A stretch of 64,000 bases of DNA. Source: SB15 sp964639245. GTDB taxonomy: Bacteria > Chloroflexota > Anaerolineae > Aggregatilineales > J027. The notes beneath the pieces are model-generated. The model did no database searches. It was not told the DNA's origin and saw nothing but the letters and a program-made list of their open reading frames with translations. Made by a program: the position numbers and the translations under genes. The first letter of the stretch is position 1. The number at the start of each line of letters is the position of its first letter. The DNA lies in contig CAZXCU010000012.1 of the NCBI GenBank assembly GCA_964639245.1, forward strand, positions 99,481-163,480, written 5' to 3'. Shown here piece by piece: positions 48,910-56,985 of the stretch.

Positions 48910-48936
48910 GTACGGGCGGGTCTGTGACCCGTCCCC
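48910..48936. repeat. GTACGGGCGGGTC palindromic repeat
   Basis: GTACGGGCGGGTCTGTGACC followed by CGTCCCC is related to the 23646-23710 element, with GGGCGGGTC-TGTGACCCGTCCC as an imperfect dyad. It lies between the terminator and tatA. Confidence 0.65.
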
Positions 48937-48986
48937 ATGAAAGAAGAGCCAATCCGTTAAAAATTCATCCCACAAGGAGACCACCC

Positions 48987-49142
48987 ATGCCCAACCTCGG
49001 CACCCCAGAAGTCATCATCATCCTGCTGATTGTCCTTGTCCTGTTCGGGGTCGGACGCATTTCCAAACTCGGCAGCGAATTGGGCAGCGCCATCGCCAAT
49101 TTCCGCAAAGAATCCAGATCTGACAAAAATTCCAGCGAGTAA
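48987..49142 (+). CDS. tatA: Sec-independent protein translocase TatA/E
   Basis: 51 residues from ATG 48987, with CAAGGAGACC upstream. The N-terminal TM (TPEVIIILLIVLVLFGVGRIS) is followed by the hinge FG and an amphipathic helix (KLGSELGSAIANFRKES), the complete TatA/TatE plan, with the KLGSELG signature. A polar tail ends it. It forms the twin-arginine translocation pore with TatC, which is not in the window. A start 21 codons upstream has repeat-like sequence and is rejected. Confidence 0.93.
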   Translation: MPNLGTPEVIIILLIVLVLFGVGRISKLGSELGSAIANFRKESRSDKNSSE

Positions 49143-49180
49143 GAGACGACTCCCCGATTCATCGTCATTAAAATAAAACG

Positions 49181-49210
49181 AGGAAGTGCCTTGTCCACTT
49201 CCTCATTTTA
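49181..49210 (+). terminator. tatA terminator
   Basis: GAGGAAGTG (49181-49189) and CACTTCCTC (49197-49205) form a 9-bp stem followed by ATTTTA; the A-rich sequence before it also supports termination from the other direction. Confidence 0.85.
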
Positions 49211-49416
49211 TAGGTTGTCTCAATCGAAAAATTGCTCATCCGCTGTTTTGCACAAGCCCAACATGCTTTCGACAAAATGCCCAATTTGCCTTCCCTAGCT
49301 GGCAAATTTGACAAACCCATACGACGATAGCCTAGACACTTTTCCAATACTTACCCCGAACATCTTCTCGCTTTGTGCAAGGTGATATAGAGTCAGGGTA
49401 TACGGGCAACACTCAC

Positions 49417-49448
49417 AAACCCGTGAGAAAAACTTCCGGGTTTTTCTC
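49417..49448 (+). promoter_or_regulatory. Two competing hairpins in one intergenic element
   Basis: AAACCCG (49417-49423) can pair with CGGGTTT (49437-49443) and be followed by Ts. Alternatively GAGAAAAAC (49425-49433) pairs perfectly with GTTTTTCTC (49440-49448). The two stems overlap and exclude each other, as in terminator/antiterminator switches, but no gene follows directly on this strand. Confidence 0.5.
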
Positions 49449-49506
49449 CCTTCAATGTTCCTAGCTGGACTTTACAGTGTAATTCAGAACATCCCTTTTC
49501 ATGGAG

Positions 49507-49538
49507 AGGCGTGCCACATTCAGGACACGCCTTTTTTT
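49507..49538 (+). terminator. Strong terminator of an unassigned transcript
   Basis: AGGCGTG (49507-49513) and CACGCCT (49526-49532) form a stem with a 12-base loop and a long T-run. It lies just before the stop of the reverse-strand gene at 49543. Confidence 0.85.
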
Positions 49539-49542
49539 ATGG

Positions 49543-49794
49543 CTACGCCGCTTTGCGCCAGCCGCCTTTCGTGCCTACCCGCAGCACTTCCCCCCGCGAT
49601 TCTAATTTGCTCATCAGACGGAAAATTTGCGATTCGGACAAATAGACCCGGCTGGCAATGGCACGGGTAGTGGCCTTGCCACAGTCACGCTCCAATTTTT
49701 CCACCACCTTTAACAACTGCTGGTCATGGCCTTGATACGGCAATTCATAGCGGCAACCGCAGTTTGGGCATTGGGTTGCTTGTGCGTCGTTCAT
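49543..49794 (-). CDS. Small zinc-ribbon/winged-helix regulator
   Basis: 83 residues. The N-terminus CPNCGCRYELPY is a CxxC zinc-knuckle-like start (only one CxxC, so a full ribbon is not complete). The body KLERDCGKATTRAIASRVYLSESQIFRLMSKLESRGEVL is a winged helix (MarR/LysR-like recognition helix) and the basic end KGGWRKAA completes it. It overlaps the previous gene by 4 bp (ATGA), so the pair is translationally coupled and under the LexA-like box at 50018. The target is unknown. Confidence 0.65.
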   Translation of the reverse strand: MNDAQATQCPNCGCRYELPYQGHDQQLLKVVEKLERDCGKATTRAIASRVYLSESQIFRLMSKLESRGEVLRVGTKGGWRKAA

Positions 49795-49997
49795 GCCGCT
49801 TCCCCTTCATCAATTTCCATGAAAATGACGTTTTCCCACCACACTTCCTGCACCGCAAAATCCATCACCTGCGATTCCAGCGAATCGCGTTGATTCCGCA
49901 GGGTACTGTTTTCCTCGACCAGTTGCTGCACCTGCTGGCGCAATTGTTGCACTTGCACCCACAATCCCTCACAATCGGTTATGCTATCAGGCCTCAT
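49791..49997 (-). CDS. Short coiled-coil protein in an SOS-type operon
   Basis: 68 residues, with heptads in VQQLRQQVQQLVEENSTLRNQRDSLESQV and an acidic, Trp-containing end (VQEVWWENVIFMEIDEG). No catalytic motif or family is recognised. It starts 20 bp after a GAAC-N4-GTTC box, has an AGGAG about 8 bp upstream, and overlaps the winged-helix gene by 4 bp. It may tether or dimerise the downstream regulator. Confidence 0.6.
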   Translation of the reverse strand: MRPDSITDCEGLWVQVQQLRQQVQQLVEENSTLRNQRDSLESQVMDFAVQEVWWENVIFMEIDEGEAA

Positions 49998-50017
49998 GTC
50001 TGATTCTCCTCGTCACA

Positions 50018-50029
50018 GAACTTTTGTTC
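50018..50029 (-). promoter_or_regulatory. Candidate LexA box GAAC-N4-GTTC
   Basis: GAACTTTTGTTC, within AGAACTTTTGTTCT, lies about 20 bp upstream of the 49997 start and matches the same form as the box at 44197. It could put the two-gene operon under SOS control. Confidence 0.5.
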
Positions 50030-50277
50030 TATTTTGTACCAAAAAAGTCCTAAAGTCAAGCGACTTGTGCGATTCATACAAACTTCAAACAGAAATCTCG
50101 GCTAAAGCGCGAAACTCTTTTATTGACGAAATCTCAAAATAGGACTATTTATAAAGTAATGAAGGCCTCTCGGTTAGATGAGTGCAAACAACCCCCTGTT
50201 GTTCCTGTGCAGTTGTGCCAGACGGTTTTCCGCTCACGAAGTCAATCGAAATAGCATCAAAGGAGATACCTTTCATC

Positions 50278-51054
50278 ATGACTTCACTTGATGAAGACCA
50301 ACAACGTTTTGCCGCAAGCGAGGAATTCGCGCCTGCGTTCATCCCAATTGAATACTTGAATGAATACTATGGACAATTAGACGAGGAAGATGCGTTCACC
50401 GCCCGTTTTCTGGCGGCAGCCTGCGCCATGCTCCCCAACGACTTGCTGGTGCAGGAATATGGCGGCGGGCCAATTCTGACGGCGGTGATTCCGCTTGCGC
50501 CCTATGCGCGTGAGATTCATTTCAGCGATTACGTGGCAGCTTGTGTCGAAGAAACCCGCGCATGGAAACATGCAGAAGCGGGAACTTTCGATTGGAGTGA
50601 TTACGTGCGCCTGTCGCTGGAAATGGAGGGGCAAACCGCCACCCATGAGGCCGTTGCTGAACGCATCGCCCTGATGCGCGAGAAACTCACCACCTTCACC
50701 CACTGCGATGCTCGCCTGATGCCGCCGTTGCAGGGGGGCGCACCTCAATATGACCTTGTATCCGCCCAACACTGCCTGGATGTTGCCGCGCAGCACGAAA
50801 GCGAATTTGGCTGGGTGACAAAAAATGTCGAGTCGCTGGTCAAACCCGGCGGGTACTTTTTAATTGGGGTCACACTGGGAACATCGGTCTATACCGTCGG
50901 GGGCAAACCGTTTTCGCGGGCCAATCTCAAGCCGGATGATTTACGCCATACCCTGCTAGACTTGGGCTATGAGATTTTACATTACGATGTCACCCCCGTA
51001 CCGAATGGACGGGAATATAAAGGCATCTGCATGGCGCTAGGACGCAAAGCCTAA
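50278..51054 (+). CDS. NNMT/PNMT/TEMT-like SAM methyltransferase
   Basis: 258 residues from ATG 50278 with AAAGGAG 8 bp upstream. IPIEYLNEYYGQLDEED at the start is the F-x-(P)-x-YL-xx-YY motif of the NNMT/PNMT family. LLVQEYGGGPILTAVIPLAPYAREIHFSDYVAACVEE is the SAM-binding Rossmann start, where 'DxGxGP(s)' is read here as EYGGGP, then HFSDY for the acidic strand-2 end; WKHAEAGTFDWSDYV, CLDVAAQHESEFGWVTKNVESLVKPGGYFLIG follow. In animals these enzymes methylate nicotinamide or amines; in bacteria the substrate is unknown. A terminator hairpin follows the stop (51075-51097). Confidence 0.85.
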   Translation: MTSLDEDQQRFAASEEFAPAFIPIEYLNEYYGQLDEEDAFTARFLAAACAMLPNDLLVQEYGGGPILTAVIPLAPYAREIHFSDYVAACVEETRAWKHAEAGTFDWSDYVRLSLEMEGQTATHEAVAERIALMREKLTTFTHCDARLMPPLQGGAPQYDLVSAQHCLDVAAQHESEFGWVTKNVESLVKPGGYFLIGVTLGTSVYTVGGKPFSRANLKPDDLRHTLLDLGYEILHYDVTPVPNGREYKGICMALGRKA

Positions 51055-51074
51055 GTTTTAGGCATTCAAAGCAC

Positions 51075-51097
51075 ACAAGGGGGTTCGCCCCCCTTGT
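51075..51097 (+). terminator. Terminator after the methyltransferase
   Basis: ACAAGGGGG (51075-51083) and CCCCCTTGT (51089-51097) form a 9-bp GC-rich stem with a 5-base loop between the convergent methyltransferase and CDF genes; no U-tract on this strand. Confidence 0.7.
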
Positions 51098-51134
51098 TCC
51101 GAATTATCTGACCATGAAATAATTACAAAAAATG

Positions 51135-52514
51135 TCAATTTGTGGAAACCTCCTCGGCGGGTTCGGTGTGAATCGTCACACGCTGGATGAGAGGCATATC
51201 AACGCGAATCCGTGTTTCGACCTGTTCGGCAATCTGATGGGCTTCTTCCACACTCACCGTCCCCGGCAAGGTGCAGTGAACCGCCAGCGCATAGCCGCCC
51301 AACGCCAAGCGAATGGTCGCATCGTGCCAATTGGCAGACGGATAAAGTTGGACGGCGATTGCCAGCGCCTCATCCCGAATCGAGAGGGCGTTTTGAGTAT
51401 GCGTCAGCGCCGCTCCGTGCCGATTTTGCGGTTCAATATGGGTGACCACCTCTTGAATATCTTCGCGTGCCATCAATTGATTTTCTAAGGTGGATACTTT
51501 GTCGTGCGCTCCCGCCAGCGACAACCCGCGTGGCACTTCGACGTGCATTTCCAGCAAGACCCCGTTTTCCGTTGGAATCGGCACCACCTCATGCACGCCC
51601 AAGCCAAGCCCATCCGCCACTGCCCGCGCCAGCAGCGCATAATCCATCGGTTTGTTGCGTTCGGGTGCAAACACCACCCGAACCTCTTTGACATTCGGAA
51701 ATTGGTCATGGATTTTGGCTTGGATGGCATTTTCCAAATTATGGGTATGGTCGGCGGTCATTTCCGGCGCAACTTGCACATCCACATCCACAAAAATCGT
51801 ATCCCCCGCCCCACGACTGCGAACCTGTGTCACCTTGTCCACATTCGGAACACTCATCACGACTTGTTCAATCGTCGGAGCAGGCAGCGCTGCCGCATCG
51901 ACCAGCACATTGGTCGAGTCCGAAATAATCCGCCAACCCATCCGTCCGATAAGCAGCACAATCAACAGCGCCACCACCCCATCCGCCCATGTAAAACCCA
52001 GCGCGGTTAAGCCCAAGCTCACCAGCACCGAACACGTCACCATCACATCGGTCAGGGTGTGATTCGCGTCTGCCAGCAAAATCGGGGATTTTAAACCTTT
52101 GCCTTTGGCACGTTCATAAACCACGACGAAAATATTGATTGCCAGCGTGCCAAGCAAAATCGCTACACTTTCGGCTTTGACCTCGTTTGATTCGCCCGTC
52201 CGCAAACGTTCAACCGCCGCATTCAGCACTTCCCATGCCACCAGCATCAAAAATCCGCCAATCATGAACGTGGCGATAAATTCAAAGCGGCGGTGTCCGT
52301 AGGGGTGCTGCTCATCGGGGGGTTGGGCAGCAATCGACTGGGCTACCAGCGCAATGATATTAGAGAGGCCATCTACCAGCGAATGAAACCCATCCGCGAT
52401 AATCGAAATCGCCCCTGTCAAAAAGCCAATGCCCAGCTTGGCAAAGGCCACCAGCAGATTCAGCACCAGAATCTGCCGCAAAACTTTTTGAATGGCACGG
52501 TCGTTGGTATTCAT
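51135..52514 (-). CDS. Cation diffusion facilitator family metal exporter
   Basis: 459 residues, longer than a typical CDF protein (about 300). Six TMs lie in the first 200 residues with both metal-binding signatures: ADGFHSLVD in TM2 and ADANHTLTD in TM5 (HxxxD). The N-terminal LVLNLLVAFAKLGIGFLTGA is the usual entry helix. The extra length is a tandem of cytoplasmic ferredoxin-like ZT_dimer domains: VDKVTQVRSRGAGDTIFVDVDVQV, then VHEVVPIPTENGVLLEMHVEV, then ALGGYALAVHCTLPGTVSVEEAHQIAEQVETRI. Several such dimer domains occur in bacterial CDFs and would strengthen metal-dependent dimerisation. It exports divalent cations such as Zn, Fe or Mn. Confidence 0.95.
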   Translation of the reverse strand: MNTNDRAIQKVLRQILVLNLLVAFAKLGIGFLTGAISIIADGFHSLVDGLSNIIALVAQSIAAQPPDEQHPYGHRRFEFIATFMIGGFLMLVAWEVLNAAVERLRTGESNEVKAESVAILLGTLAINIFVVVYERAKGKGLKSPILLADANHTLTDVMVTCSVLVSLGLTALGFTWADGVVALLIVLLIGRMGWRIISDSTNVLVDAAALPAPTIEQVVMSVPNVDKVTQVRSRGAGDTIFVDVDVQVAPEMTADHTHNLENAIQAKIHDQFPNVKEVRVVFAPERNKPMDYALLARAVADGLGLGVHEVVPIPTENGVLLEMHVEVPRGLSLAGAHDKVSTLENQLMAREDIQEVVTHIEPQNRHGAALTHTQNALSIRDEALAIAVQLYPSANWHDATIRLALGGYALAVHCTLPGTVSVEEAHQIAEQVETRIRVDMPLIQRVTIHTEPAEEVSTN

Positions 52515-52694
52515 GGGATGTTGGTTTTCGGTTATCCGTTATCGGTTTTCATTGTAGCAGGGGACAGTGACCACAGGCTAAACTTTTACTAAGGGGAAAT
52601 CTAGGGTTGCCTAAATTTGGGTGGCGGTGGCGCGTTACTTTTTTAGCGGTGCGGGTTAAAATCAGCGACTCACTCAATTTTGGAAGCAAAAAAA

Positions 52695-53261
52695 ATGACC
52701 CAGCCCCACAGTAAAGCCGAGATTCTCCAGCACTTGCAAACCATCCGTGATGGTGTGAGCGACACCCTCAGCGCCTTGTCTCTTGAACAAATGAACGCGG
52801 GAACAGCCGAGTCTTGGTCAGCGGCAAATTATCTCAAACACCTGATTTTGAGCATCAAACCCTTCGCCAAAGCCATGAAATTCCCGCCTGCCCAACTGGA
52901 AAAATTATTCGGGCTAGCCGAACGTCCGTCGGGGAGTTACGCCGAATTGGGTGCGAAATATCAGGCACGATTGGCAGATGGGATTCGCGCCGAAGATTAT
53001 GCGCCTGTCACCCCCTTTGAATACCGCTACCCCGAAGGCATGACGGATGAAAAAGCCTATCTGCTGGAAACATGGCAGGAGAGCAACAACCGCCTGCTGA
53101 CGATTTTGGAACAGTGGTCGGAGGAAGATTTAGACCGCCACCAGATTCCCCATCCCGCCGTCGGGCTGATTACGGTGCGCGAGATGTTTTTCTTCACGAT
53201 TTATCACAATACGCTGCATTGGCGGGATATGCAGCAAGCCGTCCAGCAACATGCCCTTTAG
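52695..53261 (+). CDS. DinB/YfiT-like metal-dependent protein
   Basis: 188 residues from ATG 52695, preceded by a weak GGAAG; the TTG at 52680 is not needed. A four-helix DinB-fold protein with NYLKHLILS near residue 49 and the family C-terminal segment TIYHNTLHWRDMQ, where the His residues of the metal triad (His in LKHLIL and HxxxHW) lie. Enzymes of this fold act as thiol transferases or hydrolases with Ni or Zn; the substrate is unknown. It is not part of a DNA-damage operon as seen here. The next gene is on the opposite strand. Confidence 0.8.
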   Translation: MTQPHSKAEILQHLQTIRDGVSDTLSALSLEQMNAGTAESWSAANYLKHLILSIKPFAKAMKFPPAQLEKLFGLAERPSGSYAELGAKYQARLADGIRAEDYAPVTPFEYRYPEGMTDEKAYLLETWQESNNRLLTILEQWSEEDLDRHQIPHPAVGLITVREMFFFTIYHNTLHWRDMQQAVQQHAL

Positions 53262-53302
53262 CCATGTCCCTTGTTCCCCTACCGCCGAAAATGCGGCATG
53301 TT

Positions 53303-53314
53303 CAGACGGTCTCT
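53303..53314. repeat. End sequence of the MITE-like repeat
   Basis: CAGACGGTCTCT equals the end motif of the element at 6437-6571, here as a solitary end. It lies in the short gap between the DinB and cspA genes. Confidence 0.45.
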
Positions 53315-53394
53315 CAAACCAGTGCATGGATGGAGCGCTCGCTATTCTGTGCCATGTGACCTTTTTATGAAACAACTTCGAGGGAGACAACAGG

Positions 53395-53428
53395 GAAAAA
53401 TAAAACTGCCAGACTGAGCATCTGGCAG
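53395..53428 (-). terminator. cspA terminator
   Basis: On the reverse strand an 8-bp CTGCCAGA/TCTGGCAG stem with a 7-base loop is followed by TTTTATTTTT, 14 bp after the cspA stop. Confidence 0.9.
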
Positions 53429-53441
53429 TGGGATTTACAAA

Positions 53442-53651
53442 CTAGAGACGGACGACGTTGCTCGCTTGTGGGCCTTTTTGCCCCTGCGTAATTTCAAATT
53501 CGACTTTTTCGCCTTCGTTGAGGGTACGGAATCCCGTGCCTTTGATGGCGGTGTGGTGAACAAAGACATCTTTGCTGCCCTGCACCTGAATGAAGCCAAA
53601 GCCCTTTTCGGCATTGAACCACTTAACAACGCCCTGAATACGTTCTGCCAT
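53442..53651 (-). CDS. cspA: Cold-shock protein CspA family
   Basis: 69 residues from ATG 53651 (MAERIQGVVKWFNAEKGFGF). RNP1 KGFGFI and RNP2 VFVHH are present, as is the late GPQASNVV. A full-length OB-fold nucleic-acid chaperone. A frame 16 codons longer exists, but its sequence is not conserved. The 5' leader is about 110 nt from the promoter (53760-53789) and is typical of cold-regulated Csp mRNAs. A terminator follows. Confidence 0.95.
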   Translation of the reverse strand: MAERIQGVVKWFNAEKGFGFIQVQGSKDVFVHHTAIKGTGFRTLNEGEKVEFEITQGQKGPQASNVVRL

Positions 53652-53759
53652 TGTGTTATTGCTCCTGATTGAGAGGGCAGTAGTGCAGATGTCTTTCAAC
53701 CCTCTCCAGGGTTATTCCGTACAACTTTCGTACTGTTCCTCAAATTAATGTACGCCCTC

Positions 53760-53789
53760 AGTATAAGCCGCAAGCCCGTTCTTTGTCAA
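53760..53789 (-). promoter_or_regulatory. cspA promoter
   Basis: On the reverse strand TTGACA (53789-53784), an 18-bp spacer and TATACT (53765-53760) form a strong consensus promoter about 110 nt upstream of the cspA ATG, leaving a long untranslated leader. Confidence 0.8.
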
Positions 53790-53877
53790 TCAATCGCCCC
53801 GAATAAACCCTTTAGCTAAAATCAGAAAAATATCCTAGAATAGACATTTGTTCTGAGTAAGTCAATTGGATTCGATT

Positions 53878-54870
53878 ATGACCAAAAAGCCCAGTAGTTA
53901 TCAAATGTATCCGCGAATAGCTGTAGGTCACCAAGGAGAAGGCTTATTAGATACCGCTTATTTACAGGAACATACATTAAAAATTGCCCTTGAAGAAATA
54001 CGCGAAATGATAAAATCAGCTATCAGACGTGCAAACGTGCGCTCTAGTCGTGCTATTTTATCTATGAATTTTGATGCCGAGCCTTCGGAAATAGAGAAAA
54101 TCTACAAAAAAGCAGGCACGGATTTATTCGCTTATTTTAGAAAATATAGTGCTGACCCAGCCGCAACCGCGCATCAAATACACGGCGAACATTATAAAAA
54201 AGTGGCTGAAGAACAATTTAGGCTCAAAACACTTCAAAAAGAACGGATGAATTCTGCATGGCGCTATCAATTTTTTGTAGTGGAATGTGCTGCAAAAACG
54301 GGGCGCTTTAAAAATATTTCGGATGTTGGTACTGCCGAAGCCGATTTTAATGCGACCATCTCTTTTAAGGATGGAAACAGTCTTAATTTGTATGTATCTG
54401 TAAAAAATCGGAGCAATACGCTTGGTGGGCAAGATTGGCCGAAAGCTATTCAAGCACTAGAACAAGTAGCTGCATTGGACATGAACAAAACCAATCCTTA
54501 CCTTTGTGTCTTTGGCATCACCATGGACAGAGGGCAGCGCTACCGTAAAATTGAGAAAAAAACAGGAAGGCTGTATTCAGAGAATACAGAAATTTGGCTC
54601 TCTGACTTTTTCTGGCCTTTTTTCACCAATTTTTCTTACGAAGAAATCATGATGTTTTTTCTTGAGGTGCTAATGGACACAAAAGAGGCTGACCCATTAG
54701 TTGCAGAAATGTTTGTGCCTGACCAAGTAATGGAAACCTTTGGCGAAGAATGTCGTCGGGTCAGGCTGGTGAATGAGCAAGGTATTTTTGATAATCCGCA
54801 ACAACTTGTTCGCTTTTTCTGTGGGTCGCTTGGTAAACAGCAAGTTGAGGAAGAAAATCCAAATGAGTAA
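53878..54870 (+). CDS. Type II restriction endonuclease (putative)
   Basis: 330 residues from ATG 53878. No family is recognised by name, but GTAEADFNATISFKDGNSLNLYVSVKNRSN contains a D...(x)VK-type core resembling PD-(D/E)xK nucleases (ADFN, then LYVSVKNRSN). The following EQVAALDMNKTNPYLCVFGI and TRKIEKKTGRLYSENTEIWL-like stretch are consistent with a restriction enzyme. It overlaps the start of a DNA methyltransferase gene by 8 bp, which strongly supports a restriction-modification pair. The whole pair is visibly AT-rich compared with neighbours, suggesting recent acquisition. Confidence 0.7.
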   Translation: MTKKPSSYQMYPRIAVGHQGEGLLDTAYLQEHTLKIALEEIREMIKSAIRRANVRSSRAILSMNFDAEPSEIEKIYKKAGTDLFAYFRKYSADPAATAHQIHGEHYKKVAEEQFRLKTLQKERMNSAWRYQFFVVECAAKTGRFKNISDVGTAEADFNATISFKDGNSLNLYVSVKNRSNTLGGQDWPKAIQALEQVAALDMNKTNPYLCVFGITMDRGQRYRKIEKKTGRLYSENTEIWLSDFFWPFFTNFSYEEIMMFFLEVLMDTKEADPLVAEMFVPDQVMETFGEECRRVRLVNEQGIFDNPQQLVRFFCGSLGKQQVEEENPNE

Positions 54871-55774
54871 CATGGTATCCTTACGAAAAAACAATAACGA
54901 ATGTCGTGTGATACATGGCGATAGTCGAACTGTGCTTGCAGATTTTGAGGGGCAATTCGACTTGATTGTAACCTCACCTCCCTATGCTGATGCGCGTAAA
55001 AAACATTACGACAGTATCCATCCTGATAATTTTGCCGAATGGTTTTTTACTTTCCATGATGCCTTTTATAAAGCATTAAAGCCAACGGGCAGCCTTGTCA
55101 TTAATATCAAGGACAAGGTCGTAGATGGCGTTAGACATCGTTATGTGTGGGAAACAATCATCGGGCTTTCACACCGTGGCTGGTTTGCGATTGATGATTA
55201 TATTTGGCATAAACCCAATCCGATGCCAGGGCATTGGCCTACGCGGTTGCGCGATGGATGGGAATATTGTTTTCATCTTGCCAAAAGTAAAAAACCTTAT
55301 ATGAATCAAGAGGCTGTCAAACAACCCATCGGTGATTGGGCAGAGTCGCGCCTAAAAAAATTGGGCAATGGGGATTTAAGTCGTCACAACTCGGCAAATA
55401 ACAGTGGTTTTGGGCGTGATGTCTCCCGATGGGTAGGCAAAAAATTAGTATTGCCATCAAATGTCTTGACAATGGCTTTGATTGGAAAAAATAAAAAACA
55501 CCCTGCCGTTTTTCCTGTAGACTTACCGACATTTTTTATAAATCTTCTTTGCCCTCCTCAAGGTATGGTGCTTGACCCTTTTGGAGGTAGTGGAACAACG
55601 GGAATCGCAGCACTTCAACTTGAACGTCAATCTGTCATCATTGATAATAATGAAAGTTATATTAATGTTGCAATTGAACGTTTGCAGGAAGAAACACAAG
55701 CGCAAATCGTTCAACCCGTCATCCAACCGCAGTCTGTCCCCTCCATCCATTTACCTTTAGAGAAAATTTTCTAA
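54863..55774 (+). CDS. Type II DNA methyltransferase (beta-class, N4/N6)
   Basis: 303 residues from ATG 54863 (MSNMVSLRKNNNECRVIHGD), overlapping the restriction gene by 8 bp. Motif IV TSPPYADARKK occurs before motif I (DPFGGSGTTGIAALQLERQSVIIDNNESYIN), the order of beta-class amino-methyltransferases; a large target-recognition region lies between. TSPPY favours N4-cytosine or N6-adenine methylation. It protects host DNA from the partner nuclease. The C-terminal VVQPVIQPQSVPS-like tail is Gln-rich. AT-rich like the nuclease gene. Confidence 0.93.
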   Translation: MSNMVSLRKNNNECRVIHGDSRTVLADFEGQFDLIVTSPPYADARKKHYDSIHPDNFAEWFFTFHDAFYKALKPTGSLVINIKDKVVDGVRHRYVWETIIGLSHRGWFAIDDYIWHKPNPMPGHWPTRLRDGWEYCFHLAKSKKPYMNQEAVKQPIGDWAESRLKKLGNGDLSRHNSANNSGFGRDVSRWVGKKLVLPSNVLTMALIGKNKKHPAVFPVDLPTFFINLLCPPQGMVLDPFGGSGTTGIAALQLERQSVIIDNNESYINVAIERLQEETQAQIVQPVIQPQSVPSIHLPLEKIF

Positions 55775-55824
55775 CTGCGCTAAAATGGGCTTTCAAAGAA
55801 ATTTTAGCCAACGGGAATAATTTT

Positions 55825-56985
55825 ATGAAAGCACTCACCTTAACCGCCGATTGGTCGCCCAAACCGGACTATGCCCTCTCAGAACGCGAACAGCAAACGC
55901 GCAAAATTAAAAATGGCTTTATGGTATGGAAAAACCCCCGGATTCATTTAGACAACACCCCAGACCCCGCCCCGAAAGACGACGAAGTGATTATCGAAGT
56001 CGGGGCAGTGGGTATCTGCGGGTCGGATATGCACATGTACGAATCCGACAGCGAAGGGTATATGCTCTATCCGGGTTATGTGGGGACTCCCAATATTCTG
56101 GGGCATGAATTTGCTGGCAAAGTGGTCGCTGTTGGTAAAAATGTAACCGAACTCAAAATTGGCGATCTGGTTGCGGCAGAAGAAATTCAATGGTGCGGCG
56201 AATGTGTCTCGTGTCGGCGCGGCTACGTGAATCACTGCGATAATATGGAAGAACTTGGTTTCACCACCCCCGGCGCGATGGCGCAATATATTCCCGTCCG
56301 CGCCCGCTACTGCTGGAAATTGGATGAAATCGCAGACCGACTCGGCAGCGAACACGAAGCACTGGTACTCGGCGCGATGGTCGAACCGACGGGAGTCTCC
56401 TACCACGCCATGTTTAATCGGATTCACACATGGCTGCCCGGTCATTATGTGGCAGTTTTTGGCGCGGGGCCAATTGGACTGGCGGCGGAAGCGCTGGCGA
56501 TTGCAGCAGGGGCTTCGCAAGTCATCGTTTTTGACCCCTCTCCGAGTCGGCGGGACATGGCGCAAAAACTCGGCGCAACCAGCGTCTATGACCCGGCTGA
56601 TGTCCATGACTACAACCAACTGTTGCTCGATTTAACCTATGGGCGCGGGGTCGATTTTGTGGTTGAAGCCGCCGGCATTGCCGATAAAACCATTTCACCC
56701 TTGACCCATGCGCTGGCGGTCAATGCAACCGTGGTGAATATTGGTATGGGGACTCGGCCTGCGGCGCTGCAATTAGTCCATTACAATCAGCGCGGGGCGC
56801 AAATTGCCGGCTCATTGGGTCACGCAGGGCATGGCACATTTCAAAATGTCATCCGTTTAATGGCTTCTGGCAGATTAGATCTGCGCCCGATGGTCAGCGC
56901 CCGTTTACCCTTAGATAGCGCTATTGATGCTTTCAAACGCCTGGAAAAACGCGAAGACGCAAAAATTATCCTGCTGCCGAATTAG
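55825..56985 (+). CDS. Zinc-dependent scyllo-inosose/polyol dehydrogenase-like enzyme
   Basis: 386 residues, medium-chain dehydrogenase. Catalytic zinc ligands are in GAVGICGSDMHMYESD and GHEFAGKVVAVG (Cys and His-Glu). Structural zinc cysteines are in QWCGECVSCRRGYVNHCDNM (four Cys). The NAD-binding GAGPIGLAAEALAIAAGASQVIVFD has GxGPxG and a terminal Asp. The late GSLGHAGHGTFQNVIRLMASG follows the wording I know from Thermotoga-type scyllo-inosose 3-dehydrogenase (TM0412 type), as does the N-terminal GFMVWKNPRIH. Oxidation of an inosose or another polyol to a ketone is likely; the substrate is inferred. A 61.9-kb IolE-like gene suggests inositol catabolism. Confidence 0.82.
   Translation: MKALTLTADWSPKPDYALSEREQQTRKIKNGFMVWKNPRIHLDNTPDPAPKDDEVIIEVGAVGICGSDMHMYESDSEGYMLYPGYVGTPNILGHEFAGKVVAVGKNVTELKIGDLVAAEEIQWCGECVSCRRGYVNHCDNMEELGFTTPGAMAQYIPVRARYCWKLDEIADRLGSEHEALVLGAMVEPTGVSYHAMFNRIHTWLPGHYVAVFGAGPIGLAAEALAIAAGASQVIVFDPSPSRRDMAQKLGATSVYDPADVHDYNQLLLDLTYGRGVDFVVEAAGIADKTISPLTHALAVNATVVNIGMGTRPAALQLVHYNQRGAQIAGSLGHAGHGTFQNVIRLMASGRLDLRPMVSARLPLDSAIDAFKRLEKREDAKIILLPN

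Larger units (their letters stand above)
48557..48986. other. Intergenic region with candidate noncoding transcript and repeat
   Basis: The 430 bp hold no credible ORF. A strong terminator at 48837-48864 is about 280 bp past the LacI stop, too far to be its own, so part of 48600-48864 may be an unannotated small RNA or a long leader. A palindromic repeat is at 48910-48936, and the TatA ribosome binding site (AAGGAG at 48974-48979) is near the end. Confidence 0.5.
49143..49542. other. Gene-free stretch with three strong hairpin terminators
   Basis: No ORF with coding character lies here. It contains a terminator for tatA (49181-49210), a competing-hairpin element (49417-49448) and a terminator at 49507-49538. 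The last two lie on + strand sequence with no gene feeding them, so they probably mark one or two unannotated transcripts. Confidence 0.5.

Noticed and set aside
51504..52062. Overlapping + strand frames opposite the CDF gene
   Set aside because: His/Pro/Thr-rich shadows; both HxxxD metal motifs are on the reverse strand.
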